Assembly (NCBI GenBank): GCA_024220525.1
Contig: JAMYWO010000226.1
Coordinates: forward strand, 40,115-57,614
DNA: 17,500 nt
Direction: 5' to 3'
DNA from: Cochliopodium minus
Taxonomy: Eukaryota; Discosea; Himatismenida; Cochliopodiidae
The stretch's first letter is position 1. Each line of letters starts with the position of its first letter. The position numbers and the translations under genes were made by a program. The notes beneath the pieces were generated by a model. The model saw nothing but the letters and a program-made list of their open reading frames with translations. It did no database searches and was not told the origin of the DNA. This document shows positions 1 through 10,800 of this stretch, one piece after another.

Positions 1-1540
1 AAGAAGCGGAATGAAAGAATTTGAGGGCTTTGTCATAATTAAGGGAAAGATGTTCACCTCTGAGATAGAATTGTCCCAGTTTGTTGAGGGCAGGAGCGTA
101 CCCCATATTCGCTGCTTTTTCAAAATGATCCATCGCCTTGTCTACGTTCTTCTCCACTCCTTTTTTTTTACAAATCCAAATAAACAAAGAAAAAATTTTA
201 ACTAATAAAATTCAATTTATATTTTAAACAATAAATTTCAAAAAATTGTATATATAACTAAATATCTTCTTAAAAAAATTAAAGGAAATCAAGATTTTTT
301 TATTTTTAATACTATGTAAAAATTATTTCAAAAACTATTTTTACATAATTTATTAATTTAATTCATTTTTTATATGATAAATTTTATAATTTTTCAGTTT
401 AATCAATAATTTAAAAAAATTGTTTAAAATAAAATTTCTAAATAAATCACTTTTAATCAAAAATAAATTTACAAATAAAAAAAAAATGAAAAATAGATTA
501 TAAAAAGTAAAAAATTAAAAAAAATCTCGAATAATAAAATAAAAAATAAATTTAAATCAAAATTATTTAAAATTGTCCAAAAAAAAAAAAAAAATATCTT
601 TAAAAAAAAACCTCTTCCATTCAAAAGAAGAAGACCCAATTTATAGTGAATTTCTTGCATTGTTGTTTCGTCATCTACTGAATGGCCCTTTTCAACAGCA
701 GAAATTAAGTAGTGAAAGCATTTTTCGTAGTCGGGTTCCTTCCCTTTCATCGCTATTTTCGCCAATTTTAGTAATGACGCCTCGTCTTCTTCTCTATTTG
801 ACTTGTCAAAATATTTCATTGCTTTTTTAACATCTTCTCCTTCGTCTAAAAAAATAAAATAAAATAAAAGAATATACAAAGAGAATATTTAATAAAGAGA
901 ATATTTAATAAAGAGAATATTTAATAAAGTTAATAAAATTAATCAATCAAAATACATTCAATAAATGACATGTTTAATAGATTCATAAATAAAAATTGTT
1001 TTCTTGCAAATAAATCAAAAAATAAATTGAGATTAAATTTTAATTTAAATTAAATTATATTTATTTAATTAATAATTGAATTCCCTTTTGAATAGAATGA
1101 AAACAATTTCAATAATGATAGGATTTATGTTATTTTTCGTTAAATATTAAGTTTTAAGAGATAAAGTTTTGTTGGATATAAAATTTTAATCTTTTTTTAC
1201 CTTTTATCAATGTTTCTTTGTTATATTGATTATAATTGTTATTCTGATTTATTTCTCTTTTTTGGGGAGGAGAATTGTATTTGTTTTGTTTGAATTTTGA
1301 ATTTCTTTCCATATCTGTTTTATCCAATCTCTTTTTCAATCCTTCTACCTTATCATCTCCTTGTATTTTCTCATACACTTGCCTTTTATTATTTTTCTCA
1401 AAGTTATTTTTGAGGAATTGATAATTTGTGTTATTTCCATAGAATCTTATTTTGATTGTTTGATGGAAGTTTTTATTGAAGATATTTGATGTTAATCTGG
1501 ATGGTTTGTATTTTAAATAAGAATTAACTAGTTGTTTCAT
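1..1540 (-). CDS. Sel1-repeat (TPR-like) protein, 5' part, three exons, 3' end outside window
   Basis: Exons on the minus strand are 1540-1201, 845-612 and 159-1 (continuing past the left edge). Introns are 1200-846 and 611-160, both GT...AG. Both junctions are phase 1 and join in frame, the first through a split GAC codon and the second through a split GGA. The second junction restores the Sel1 signature NGRGVEKNVDKAMDHFEKAA, which is strong support for it. Exons 2 and 3 hold about three Sel1-like units (EGEDVKKAMKYF, PDYEKCFHYLISAVEKGH, LGQFYLRGEHLSLNYDKAL). Sel1 repeats are alpha-helical solenoids that act as protein-protein adaptors; the partner here is unknown. Exon 1 is different: the first 35 or so residues contain K, R and H but no D or E, which could be a mitochondrial presequence (inference), followed by an Asn/Lys-rich linker. 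It is possible that exon 1 is a separate small gene that stops at 1154, but the matching phase argues against this. Confidence 0.72.
881..928. repeat. Three perfect 16-bp tandem copies in an intron
   Basis: The unit gagaatatttaataaa occurs three times head to tail at 881-896, 897-912 and 913-928. It lies inside the first intron of the minus-strand Sel1-repeat gene. No coding role is seen; it looks like a recent microsatellite-type expansion. Confidence 0.9.
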
Positions 1541-1712
1541 TTTTTTTTTTTATTTTTTTTCGAAGTTTGATGAGATAACAAAAGAAATGATTTTCAATGA
1601 CGAAAGTAATTTGTATATGAAGAACAAAACTGGTATGAAATGAAAAATGAAAATGTTCTGAAATAAAAATTCTCAACGAAGGGGAATTTTTTTGAAAAAG
1701 AATTAAACAACC

Positions 1713-1739
1713 AATGAAACAATCGAATTGTTTATTACT
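1713..1739. repeat. Direct repeat with palindromic core, copy 1
   Basis: The sequence aatgaaacaat, then cga, then attgtttattact matches 1887-1908 except for the three inserted bases cga. The halves AAACAAT and ATTGTTT are inverted repeats of each other, so each copy is a near-palindrome. Its position in a divergent promoter region makes a protein-binding site possible (inference). Confidence 0.55.
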
Positions 1740-1886
1740 AGAGAATATAATTTATTGAGAGAAAAGATATTTATTTTTTAATTTCATGAAATTTGGAATC
1801 AAAGAGATTTTTTTTTTTATTCATGAAAGATTATACCAGAAAAGAATATGAACACTAAGATCGTCAAATAGACTATGAGGTAAAAA

Positions 1887-1908
1887 AATGAAACAATTGT
1901 TTATTACT
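1887..1908. repeat. Direct repeat with palindromic core, copy 2
   Basis: The sequence aatgaaacaattgtttattact contains the uninterrupted palindrome AAACAATTGTTT. It is the second copy of the motif at 1713-1739 and lies about 76 bp upstream of the plus-strand start codon at 1984. Confidence 0.55.
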
Positions 1909-1983
1909 CATTTTTTTGCGATACTATGAATGAAAATAAATAAAAAAAAAAAATCGAAAAAATAAAATTTTTTTAAAGCTAAA

Positions 1984-3604
1984 ATGGAGTTAAATTTGAA
2001 TAATATGGAAGATGACGATGATTTAGAATTAATAGAAGAATGGGACGAAATGACCACAGCGGATAATTCTAGAGACAATTCGCCAAATAGCAGCAATAAT
2101 AGCCACAATCCTTTCCATTCCCCATCTACAAGTTACACAGGAGATTTTAGCAGCAATATTGTATCTCCCTTAGGAAGTGGCTCAGATCCAAGAATAGAAA
2201 CAGTGTTAACTGCTTTGTGGGAACAAGCTTTCTCTAAAATAGATGATAATACCGAATTGGATTCTAAAAATGATTTGGAGGATGATAATATTCCCAATCC
2301 TAACATCTTACTGAACAATGAATCCTTGAAAAGGGAGATACAAAGAGATAATAACACTGGTTTTGAATACAAATTTTTTGAGAAGATCAATAACAAGATC
2401 TCTGATAAACCACAAGAAAATAATTCTTATTTGAATCAGAATAATAATAATCAACAAAATAATAGCCTATTTAGCAGTAAAAAAATTATATTTTTTTTTT
2501 TTTAAATAATACCTTATTTTTTTTAATCATTTTTGAAAAATACCTTTTAACCTCATCATTCCTTCTTATAACTCATTAAAATTATCCATATTTATTCTTC
2601 TTACAACTTTTTTTCTTTTCATTTATTGCGACAGTGATACATAATGATAAGAAAATAAAGAAAGAAGAAGATAATTTCGACAACATGATGAATACCAGCA
2701 TTGATTTCAATAATTTAGGAAGCTTAAGCAATAATAATTTGATGATTAGCAACAATAATAATAACTATGAGAGCGGATTTATTGAAAATAATAACAATAA
2801 CTACCCAATGATATCTAAGAATAATAATAATTTCCTCAACAAAAATAATTTCTTGAATATTCCTAATTTCAACTATGAATCTGTTTTATCTAATATATTC
2901 CCCAATAAAGATATCTCCAATATTAAAAATAATCATATAAACACCAACAATGACATAAATAATCACACAAACAACACAAACTTTAATAATAACAATAAAA
3001 TCAACAATAATAAGAACTTCAAAATTGAAAACAACAATAATTTTCCTATTAGCCTTGAATCAAAGGAGGATATCCCTGTGATAGAGGTAAAAATAAAAAA
3101 AAATATGAAAAAATATATATTACTAAATTTCCTTCCAATTATATTTTTATTGAATCAAATCACCCAATATTAAATTTTATGCAAACTCGAACATTTTTAT
3201 TTTTTCCTTTGTTTTTACATATTTATTTCAATTTCCTTCTCAATTAATTTTACTTTTAGGAGAAAGTAAAGAAACCATCAGCAACAAAGAAAACAAACAC
3301 ATTGCCAAAGAAAACAAAGACATCAGCCACTACAAAAAAATCTCCGCCTCCATCTAAAAAGAGGGTCACCAAAAAAGAGCAAAAACTCAAAGTGGCCAAT
3401 CAAGTTGAAGATTTGAAAGAGAAAAACTACCGTTTGGAAGAAGAGTTTCTCGTTTTGCTTTCCACCAACAAAATTTTAAAGTCTCAACTCGCTGAAATGT
3501 GGAAATTGATTGAATCTAACCAGAAACTTTCTGAGGAGGCTAACAAAGATCCCTTGTTGATTCCTTATGAGAAATTTCAAAAAAAAGAAAATGTTATGTG
3601 TTGA
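1984..3604 (+). CDS. Acidic, Asn-rich leucine-zipper protein, possible bZIP-type transcription factor
   Basis: Exons are 1984-2476, 2635-3086 and 3260-3604 (429 residues). The introns, 2477-2634 and 3087-3259, start GTAAAAA and end ACAG and TTTTAG. Phases 1 and 0 join in frame. The start is the first ATG, in the context aaaATGg. Residues 1-45 are acidic and Ser/Asn-rich (MEDDDDLELIEEWDEM), like an activation region. The middle, from about 150 to 310, is dominated by Asn runs. Exon 3 opens with a Lys-rich stretch (KKTKTSATTKKSPPPSKKRV, usable as a nuclear localisation signal) and leads into a coiled coil with Leu at 367, 374, 381 and 388 and Met at 395, exactly seven apart. This is the bZIP layout, but the family's basic-region Asn and Arg positions are both Lys, so DNA binding is uncertain. 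It could instead be a plain dimerising coiled-coil protein. Confidence 0.75.
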
Positions 3605-3848
3605 TTTCTTCTTTTTTTTTAAAAAACGTTTTTTCCTTGTTGTGCCCAAATCCTTTCATCTTTTCACTAGTCTTTGTTTAAAAAGAAAAAAATCAATTCT
3701 TGTTTTTATTGACTTGAATTTTTATTTTTACAAAAAAAAATTAATAATAAAGATCATTCTTTTTAAACATAAAATTTTTTGATTATGGAGAAACATCTCT
3801 CACACCACAGATAACTTTTTGGTTATTCTTTGAATTAATTTTAATCAA
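3605..3848. terminator. Convergent 3' region between the zipper gene and the GTPase-like gene
   Basis: These 244 bp lie between two converging stop codons. The sequence is T-rich just after 3604. An AATAAA at 3746-3751, 142 bases past the plus-strand stop, is a candidate poly(A) signal. No convincing exon is seen. Confidence 0.45.
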
Positions 3849-4400
3849 TTAGTTTAATAAGCAAGAGTTGGGTGGGTTAGGGTTGTATTTAATGTAAGCG
3901 TAAGGATTGACGTCAACTTCACTTGGAGTGGGAGTTTTTTTGCCAGTGTTGGTAAGGATGTCTTTCACTGTGGGTCTGAAGTTAGGGATCGATCCCTTTT
4001 GAATTTTTCCTGCCATTTCGAATAATTCGTCAACTCCTCTCTGTAATTTGTTGGAAACGAAAAGAAAAGGTAAATTATTTTTCTTGCAAAATTCCTCGAC
4101 TAAAATTTAAAATAAAATTAATTAAATAAATAAAAATTAAAAGAAATAAAATGATTTTTTTTTTAACCTTCAATTTCCTCTTTTGTTTTTTCCCATTGTT
4201 TGTTTTTTTCTTTTTTTTCGAAAATGTGCTCATAACCAAACCCTATGACGGCATACTTCCAACCCTTGTTACTGTATTTGTTTCGATCATCATTAGTGGA
4301 GGTGATGATGCTATTGAAAGTAGAAAAGTCGGAAAAGTGGAAACAAAGGTAAATCAAATTTGCAGAATGTTTTTGTTTCGAATCCTCTGATACCACCACA
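3849..4400 (-). CDS. Small-GTPase-like protein, C-terminal part, 5' exons missing
   Basis: Two exons are readable on the minus strand: 4400-4168 and 4099-3849 (stop TAA at 3851-3849). They are split by a 68-bp GT...AG intron, 4167-4100, in phase 1. A TTTAG acceptor just upstream (4402-4401) shows that at least one earlier exon should exist, and the exon has no ATG. The protein resembles the second half of a Ras/Rab fold: a hydrophobic strand LIYLCFHFSDFSTFNSI, then a strand KYAVIGFGYEHI where NKxD is expected, then a helix and EEFCKKNNLPFLFVSNK where the S-A-K loop is expected, then VDELFEMAGKI as the last helix. The tail ends NSCLLN, so the last four residues form a CaaX-like box that could be prenylated. 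The NKxD motif is not recognisable, so nucleotide binding is doubtful. P-loop and switch regions would be in the missing exons. The fold call is by similarity of pattern only. Confidence 0.55.
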
Positions 4401-4811
4401 CTAAATCTTTTTTTTTATTTATTAAACATGATTAATAATTTTTTTTGTATATTTATTTATTAATGATTCAATATGATTTTTATCAAATAAATTTAATTTG
4501 TTAATTTAATTATAAATATGCAATCCTAGAAATAATAAAATGATAATTTGTTTATTTTTTTTTTTTATTATTTTTATTTATTTTTTTACATTATTATTTA
4601 ATATTTTTTTTTTATTTTTTTATATTTTTCTTTTTTCATAAAAACTAAAAAATTCTGATAACATCTTTTTCATTTTTCATTTTTTTATTTTTATTTTTAT
4701 TTTTATTTTTTTATTTTTATTTTTATTTTTTATTATTTATTTTTTATTATTTATTTTTTATTTTTTATTTTTTATTTTTTATTTTTTATTTTTTATNATC
4801 CTATTTCCAAA
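4401..4811. other. Low-complexity A/T region with an undetermined base at 4797
   Basis: This stretch should hold the upstream exons or promoter of the minus-strand GTPase-like gene and the promoter of the plus-strand giant gene. It is almost entirely A/T and I find no exon in it. From about 4556 onward it is T-rich, and at 4680-4796 it becomes degenerate tandem repeats of 6-8 bp (attttt and attttttatttatt-like units). The single n at 4797 sits at the end of that repeat and may mark a collapsed or unresolved join. Confidence 0.7.
4680..4796. repeat. T-rich short tandem repeat (ATTTTT type)
   Basis: Reiterated units of the form tttttatttt and tttttta run without interruption up to the undetermined base at 4797. 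A reverse-complement counterpart (aaaaataaaa units) occurs at 17413-17500. Such tracts are prone to slippage and assembly collapse. Confidence 0.85.
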
Positions 4812-7800
4812 ATGAGAAATCTGGATAATATGAGAGATTATCTGGCCATAGTCAAAAATTCCATAAGCCTTAAAGAATTGAATTCAATGGACATTTCGGT
4901 GGTGATTAAAGATCCAGAAAGAATCAAAATTTCAAATTTAAATTCTTTTCAAAATATCAAAGAAATGTTAAGAAGAATCGAAGATTCCATCTCCAAAATC
5001 TCCCTTCTTTCCAAAAGAGGTGGGGGTGGTAATGGTGGTTCGAGCATTTCTCTCAACAAAAAAAACATTTTCAGAAACGAAAAGATTGCTTATGAAGAAG
5101 TTTTAAAACTCCTCAACTCCAATTCTCACTTTGTTGTTGTTGAAAGTAAATCCCCTTTTTATTAATTTATTTATTTAATTATTTGTTTTATTTTATTTTA
5201 TTTTATTTTATTTATTTATTTATTTATCTAATTATTAATTCATTATAAAAAAAATAAAATGAAAAATAAAAATAAATAAACTAAAAAAACTAAAAATTTA
5301 ATTTTAGAAATCTGAAAAAATTAAATCAAATTAAATCAAATTAAATAAAAATTAAATATTATAAAAAATAATTTTAATAAATATTTTTTTTTTGGAAAGA
5401 AAAATATGAAGAATTGAAAAAGAGTATGAAGAGGAAAATAGAAAAAGTGGAGAGGATAATAGGGAAAATAAACATAAGATACATTTATTACCAAACAAAA
5501 GATTATTTTGATCACATTTCTCATTTTTATCAAAGTTGGGGACAAGCATGGAGATTGTTACAAATTCAATATTGCAAAGCAAACATGGCTCAAGCTTTAT
5601 TTTCTTATTCTTTGTTTTCTCAATCTGTTGAATGTTCTCAGCACATTTCTCGTTTAAACACCAAATTAAACAAATTACTTCCCCTCTTCATTCATGATTT
5701 CCTTCGTGACTCTCTTTCCCCTCTTCCCCCCTCTGATCTCCTCCTCGGTCATTCCCTCCTCTTCTTCTTCTCTCCCCTTCCCCTCCCTCAACAACCTTCT
5801 CCCCTCCCTCTACATCCTTCTCCCCTCCCTCAAAATCCTTCTCCCCTCCCTTTCCAGTCTAACTATCCAAATTACTTAAAAAATAATCTTACAAATGATG
5901 ATATTACGAACAATAATCTTACAAATAATGATATTACGAACAATAATCTTACAAATAATGATATTACGAACAATAATCTTACAAATAATGATATTACGAA
6001 CAAAGAACATAATTTGATTTCTTTTAATGACAATAATGAAGTGAAGAATAACAGAGATTTAATAAATAAAAAGACCTGCAACATCAATAACAATAACAAT
6101 AATAACAGTAGTAATAACAGTAATAGTAATAATAATAATAATAATAATAATATCAATATTTCTAACAGTAATTTTGTAATCAATAATTACACCAACAATA
6201 TTGGCAATAACAATAACAATAACAACAGTAAAAATAAGAGTGTTTCTAATACTAAAAGAATTACAGAAGAGACTGGTATTTTCCTTTTAGATATCCTATT
6301 TAATAATTTTCATTTCATTTAATTATTTATTTTATTTATTTATTTTATTTATTTGTTTATTTGCAATTATTAATTTTTTTATTTATTTGATCTATTTATT
6401 TATTGATTTATTATAAATATTTATATTTACTATTTATTATATTATAGAAATTATTTTATTATATTTACAATTTATTATTTATTTTATTAAATTTATTATT
6501 TATTTTATTAAATTTATTATTTATTTATTTTGAAAAGAAGAAGAAAGGGAGAGAAGAGAGGAAGAAAGGAGAAAAGAGGAAAGGTTTAGAGTGAAGAAAG
6601 AAGACAGGGGAGACAGTCCTGATCAAAAGTTTTTGATACATGAATGGGCTTCCTCCTCTTTTTCTAACTTTCATAACAATAACCTCACTAATAATGGTGG
6701 CAATGATAGTAATAATAATAACAACAGTAATAATAATAACAGTGGTAGTTATAACAATAATAATAATAATAATAATAATAACAATGGTAATAACAGTAAC
6801 AGTAATAATAATAGTAATGGTAATAACAGTAACAATGATAGTAATAATAATAACAATGGTAATAACAGTGGTAGTTATAACAATAATAATAATAATAACA
6901 ACAGTAATAATAATAATAATGGTAATAACAGTAACAGTAATAATAATAATGGTAATAACAGTAACAATGATAGTAATAATAATAACAATGGTAATAACAG
7001 TGGTAGTTATAACAATAACTATGATGGTAGTAATAATGGTAGTAATGGTAACAATGGTGGTAATGATGATACGATAGGAGGGGAAAGCGGGAGTCCGGCA
7101 ATGATATATGAAGAAATTAAAAAGATATGCAGGGATGTGATAGAAAATGGAGGAATTCCTCAAACAGAAAAAGTATCATTCATTTTAGAAAAAGTAAACA
7201 CTGTTTTTGGTACAGAAAGTCCTTTTTATCAAAACATGACTTCTTTCTGGAACAAAGTTTCCTCTCATCTCACCAACTCTCCCCTCTCTTTCCTTGCCTT
7301 CGACCCTCCCCTTCCCCCTCTTCATCCCAATTCTAATCATAATCATGATGACAATGGTAATGATAATGATAATGATAATGGTAATGATGATAGTAATGAT
7401 GATAGTAATGATGATAGTAGTAATGATGATGGTAGTAATGATGATGATGAGAATGAAGAAGAGACAAACACAGAAGAAGAATTGGACAATAGTATAGAAG
7501 AAAGTGATACAAATGGTGAAAAAGAAGATAAAAGTGACAACGAAAGTGATGATAATCTAAAAAATAACAAAAATAATAAAAATAATAAAAAAAGTAACAG
7601 TAAAAACAATAACAACAGTAAAAACAATAACAACAATAAAAACAATAAGGGTCTTAAAAATAACATGCGTGGCAATAAAAATGATAGCAACAATAAGAAT
7701 AAAGATAAAAGAAACAAAATAAAAATAACTGTAAACAAGAACAAAAGAGATGGAGATAATGACAACAACATTGACAGTAACAAAAAAAAAACCAAAAACA

Positions 7801-10800
7801 GGGGGAATGACAATAGGAAAAAAGAAAAGAAAAAGGGAGAAGGAGAGGAAAAGAGAGAAGAAACAGAGGAGGAAAAAGAAGAAAGGAAGGAAAGGAAAGA
7901 AAAGAAAAGAAGAGTGAAAGAAAACAGGAGGGAAGAAGAATCTCATTTTTTGAAATTTCAAACATTGTTGTACGAAATAAGAGATAATTTTTACAAGGAA
8001 ACAGCCATCTCTGCGGGGTATGCATTAGAAAGGGCCACCTACAAATTTTCTTTTTTGTTCCACCAAATCATTTCTTTTTGTGAAAAGTTTTTGGGGAGTG
8101 CTCCTTGTGAATATGCCGTCGTCCTTCTTGGTTCTGCAGCAAGAAAAGAAATGTGCCCTTTTTCTGATTTCGAATTTGCCATCATCCTTTCCAAAAACCT
8201 TTCCAATAGCGGGAATAAAAACACTACAAGCGGGAATGCCACTTTGAACGTGAATAATAATGTAAATAACAAAAGAAATAGCTCCAACAGTGATAAAACT
8301 GACAACACCAACAATCCTAATAACAATAATGGAAATGAAAAGATCAACGAGAAAATGATGGAGAGAACAAAAAAGTATTTCATGACCCTTCTTCAGTTGA
8401 TTGAAATCCAATTCTTGTTGATTGGTGAAACAGAACCAAATCCTAGAGGATTTTGTTTGGATAATGGAAGAAATCATCCATTGGCCCAACCTGATTTGTT
8501 TTTGGGCTTTTCAGAAGTGATTCTCTCCCCTTTTTTAAAACCAAATCAAATAACAGATGTCAATTTGGTAAATCTTTTTTCTTCCACTGTTTTATTGTGT
8601 GGAACTCCCAATGCTCCTTTTCTTTACAATCATTTTCTTGAATTGAGAAATTCCGCTTTGAATGTTTCTTTGTCTAAAGAACTTTCTTTCTCCATCTCCC
8701 ACTCTCCCAACAGTAGCAACAACATCTCCAATATCAATAATCTTTACAACAACGTGAGTAATAACAATAACAGTAGTCCTTTTCTTTTTGGACAGAAGTT
8801 GGCTTTAGATTTGATGATTGAATCTTCACAAAAAATTGCTTCTCTTCTTTCAATTGAACCCACAATTGACATAAAGGTATTTTTTTTTTTTTTGTTTGAA
8901 ATGTAAATCATTCTTTTCACTTTTAATTTTTTTTAGTCAATGTGTCTTCGCATCTCTTCTTTCTTTGTAACTAGTTTATACAGGTAAGTTTTTTATTTGT
9001 TTCATTCTTATTTGATTTATTGTTTTTCAAAGATATCACCATGTGGAAGAAATAGAAACAAAGAGTAACAGTTTTGAACAGTTGGAAATTCTGTTAGAAA
9101 AAAAGCTGATAACAGAAAAAGAGAAAGAAGATTTACAAAAAATTTTAAATTTATCATTCACCATAAGAATTGCTTTGCATCTTCTTCACAACAGTGAACA
9201 CGACGAAAACAACCATTTTCAAGGAAAAAGTATCAGCATTTCCCACAAAGTCACTTTTTTGATGGATCTCATCAACACCAAAATATTGGATCACATTCAC
9301 AAGTTTTGGTCCTCTTTGAAAGTGTTGCCTCAAGATCTCAACAACATTCTCCTCCTTAAGAAAAGAAGGTAACAGTTCTTTTTTTTATTTCAATAAATTT
9401 TTCAAAATGATTTCTTTTTTAAAAAAAAAAAAGACATGAGAAGATGCAATCATGGATAGAAAATAGATTGAGGGAGAGTTTTATTTTTATGAAACAGTTG
9501 TTGTCTTTGGGAGATTTTGAAAGAGCTTACAAAGAAAGAATGGTGATTTCTGGTTTGATCAAAGTAATTGATTATCCTGACATCACTGATCTCTCACATC
9601 ACTACAGATTGATACTTAATATCATTTGTAGACCCAATTTCTTAGAGGTAAAACAAACGAAACCAAATTTATTAAAAATAAAATTTTTATTTGTTCAATT
9701 ATTCAATATCTAAATTTTATAGTGGCAAGAAACACTTTGGAAGATAACAGAACCTAATCATCAGATAACAAATGGGAGAGAAGTTATTTTGGAATGGACC
9801 TGTCTTCCAAACATAAAGATGAAAAGAACACTAAAAGAGTTTGTTGTTAAACAAATCTTTTCAAAAGGAGAAAAAGAAAACATCCATTTATCTTCTTCTC
9901 CTCTTTCCAACACCAAAATAGTCATTCCTGTTTTTTCTTCTCCTTCTTTCTTTTCTTCTCCTTCTCCTTTTACTTCTATTTCTACTCCCAACATTTATTT
10001 CGCTTCAAATGATCCTTCCAGTTCTACCAATAAAGATAACACCAACAACAGTAAGAATGTTCACAACAATACCCTCAACACGATCTTTGAAAGTCAATTT
10101 AATGAGCGCAATAGGGATGGTAATGATGTGATTGAGATCAAAGAAAATGGAGAAGACGAAAAAATAGAAAATAAAATGAAGAATACATTTGATGGAAACC
10201 AAGAGAGCAAAGAAGAGAAAGAGGGGAGAAATTATTTCGAAAATTTTTTGCAGAAAAAAGAAGAAAGTAAAAAAGAAAATCAAACAAAGAAGAAAAAGAA
10301 AGAAAAAAAACTTTTGTTGAACGCCATGTTTTATCCAGAATTACCAGGAATACACATTGCTGTCAATGAATTTGAATATTTGATAGGGGGCAGAGTTATA
10401 GAAAGTACCCTTGTTAAAATGACTACTTCCAATGATGTTTATCCTTTGCTCTTTTCACATCCTGTCAATGGAATTTCTTTTGAAGAATATGCCACCTTTT
10501 TATCAAAAGAAAGAGAAAAACTTTCAAATCCTCCTATTCCTCCTTCTTCTAACCCTTCAAATACCAATTCTGAAGTTAATACTCCTTCTTCTGTTCCTCC
10601 AATTAATTTGGGAGAAGTAAATCTTTCAAAATCATTCTCCTCTCCCAGAATCACTTCTCCTAAATTCCCTGTTTTTGAAAATAACGACACTGATAATAGC
10701 ACCTATGATGATAATCCCAACAATTTCTCTAAAACAGAGAAAAGAGAAAAGGAGGATAATGTTGAAGAAAAGAGAGCCAATGAGAATGAAGCAGAAGGAG

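Larger units (their letters stand above)
1541..1983. promoter_or_regulatory. Divergent intergenic region between the Sel1 gene and the zipper gene
   Basis: This 443-bp region separates two start codons pointing away from each other, so it should contain both promoters. No open reading frame of interest is present. T-runs and A-runs sit close to each ATG (1541-1560 and 1939-1980). The most distinctive content is a motif present twice at 1713-1739 and 1887-1908, described as a separate repeat. I cannot place a TATA box or initiator with any confidence in such AT-rich DNA. Confidence 0.5.

Noticed and set aside
573-830. Plus-strand open frame of 85 codons
   Set aside because: It lies opposite the Sel1 exon 612-845, which has repeat signatures and correct splice sites.
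2635-3086. Start of a separate gene at 2634
   Set aside because: An ACAG acceptor lies exactly there, and joining to 2476 restores frame through a split ATG codon, so it is exon 2 of the zipper gene.
3567-3782. Plus-strand open frame overlapping the end of the zipper gene
   Set aside because: It is Phe/Lys-rich translation of the A/T-rich 3' region with no domain; the zipper gene's own stop at 3602-3604 fits its frame.
3877-3882. TTAGGG, telomere-like
   Set aside because: It occurs once and is inside the coding exon of the GTPase-like gene; there is no tandem array.
4151-4390. Plus-strand hydrophobic open frame of 79 codons
   Set aside because: It is antisense to the GTPase-like exon 4168-4400 and its hydrophobic start is the T-rich intron.
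6525-7163. Long minus-strand open frames rich in Ile, Val, Thr or Tyr, His, Cys
   Set aside because: They are antisense readings of the AAT/AAC/AGT/GGT codon repeat; composition is explained entirely by the repeat and no start, splice or domain signal supports them.
7343-8489. Several Leu/Phe/Ser-rich minus-strand open frames that look like membrane proteins
   Set aside because: They mirror the purine-rich and Asn-rich coding strand of exon 3. The plus strand has recognisable domains and in-phase introns.
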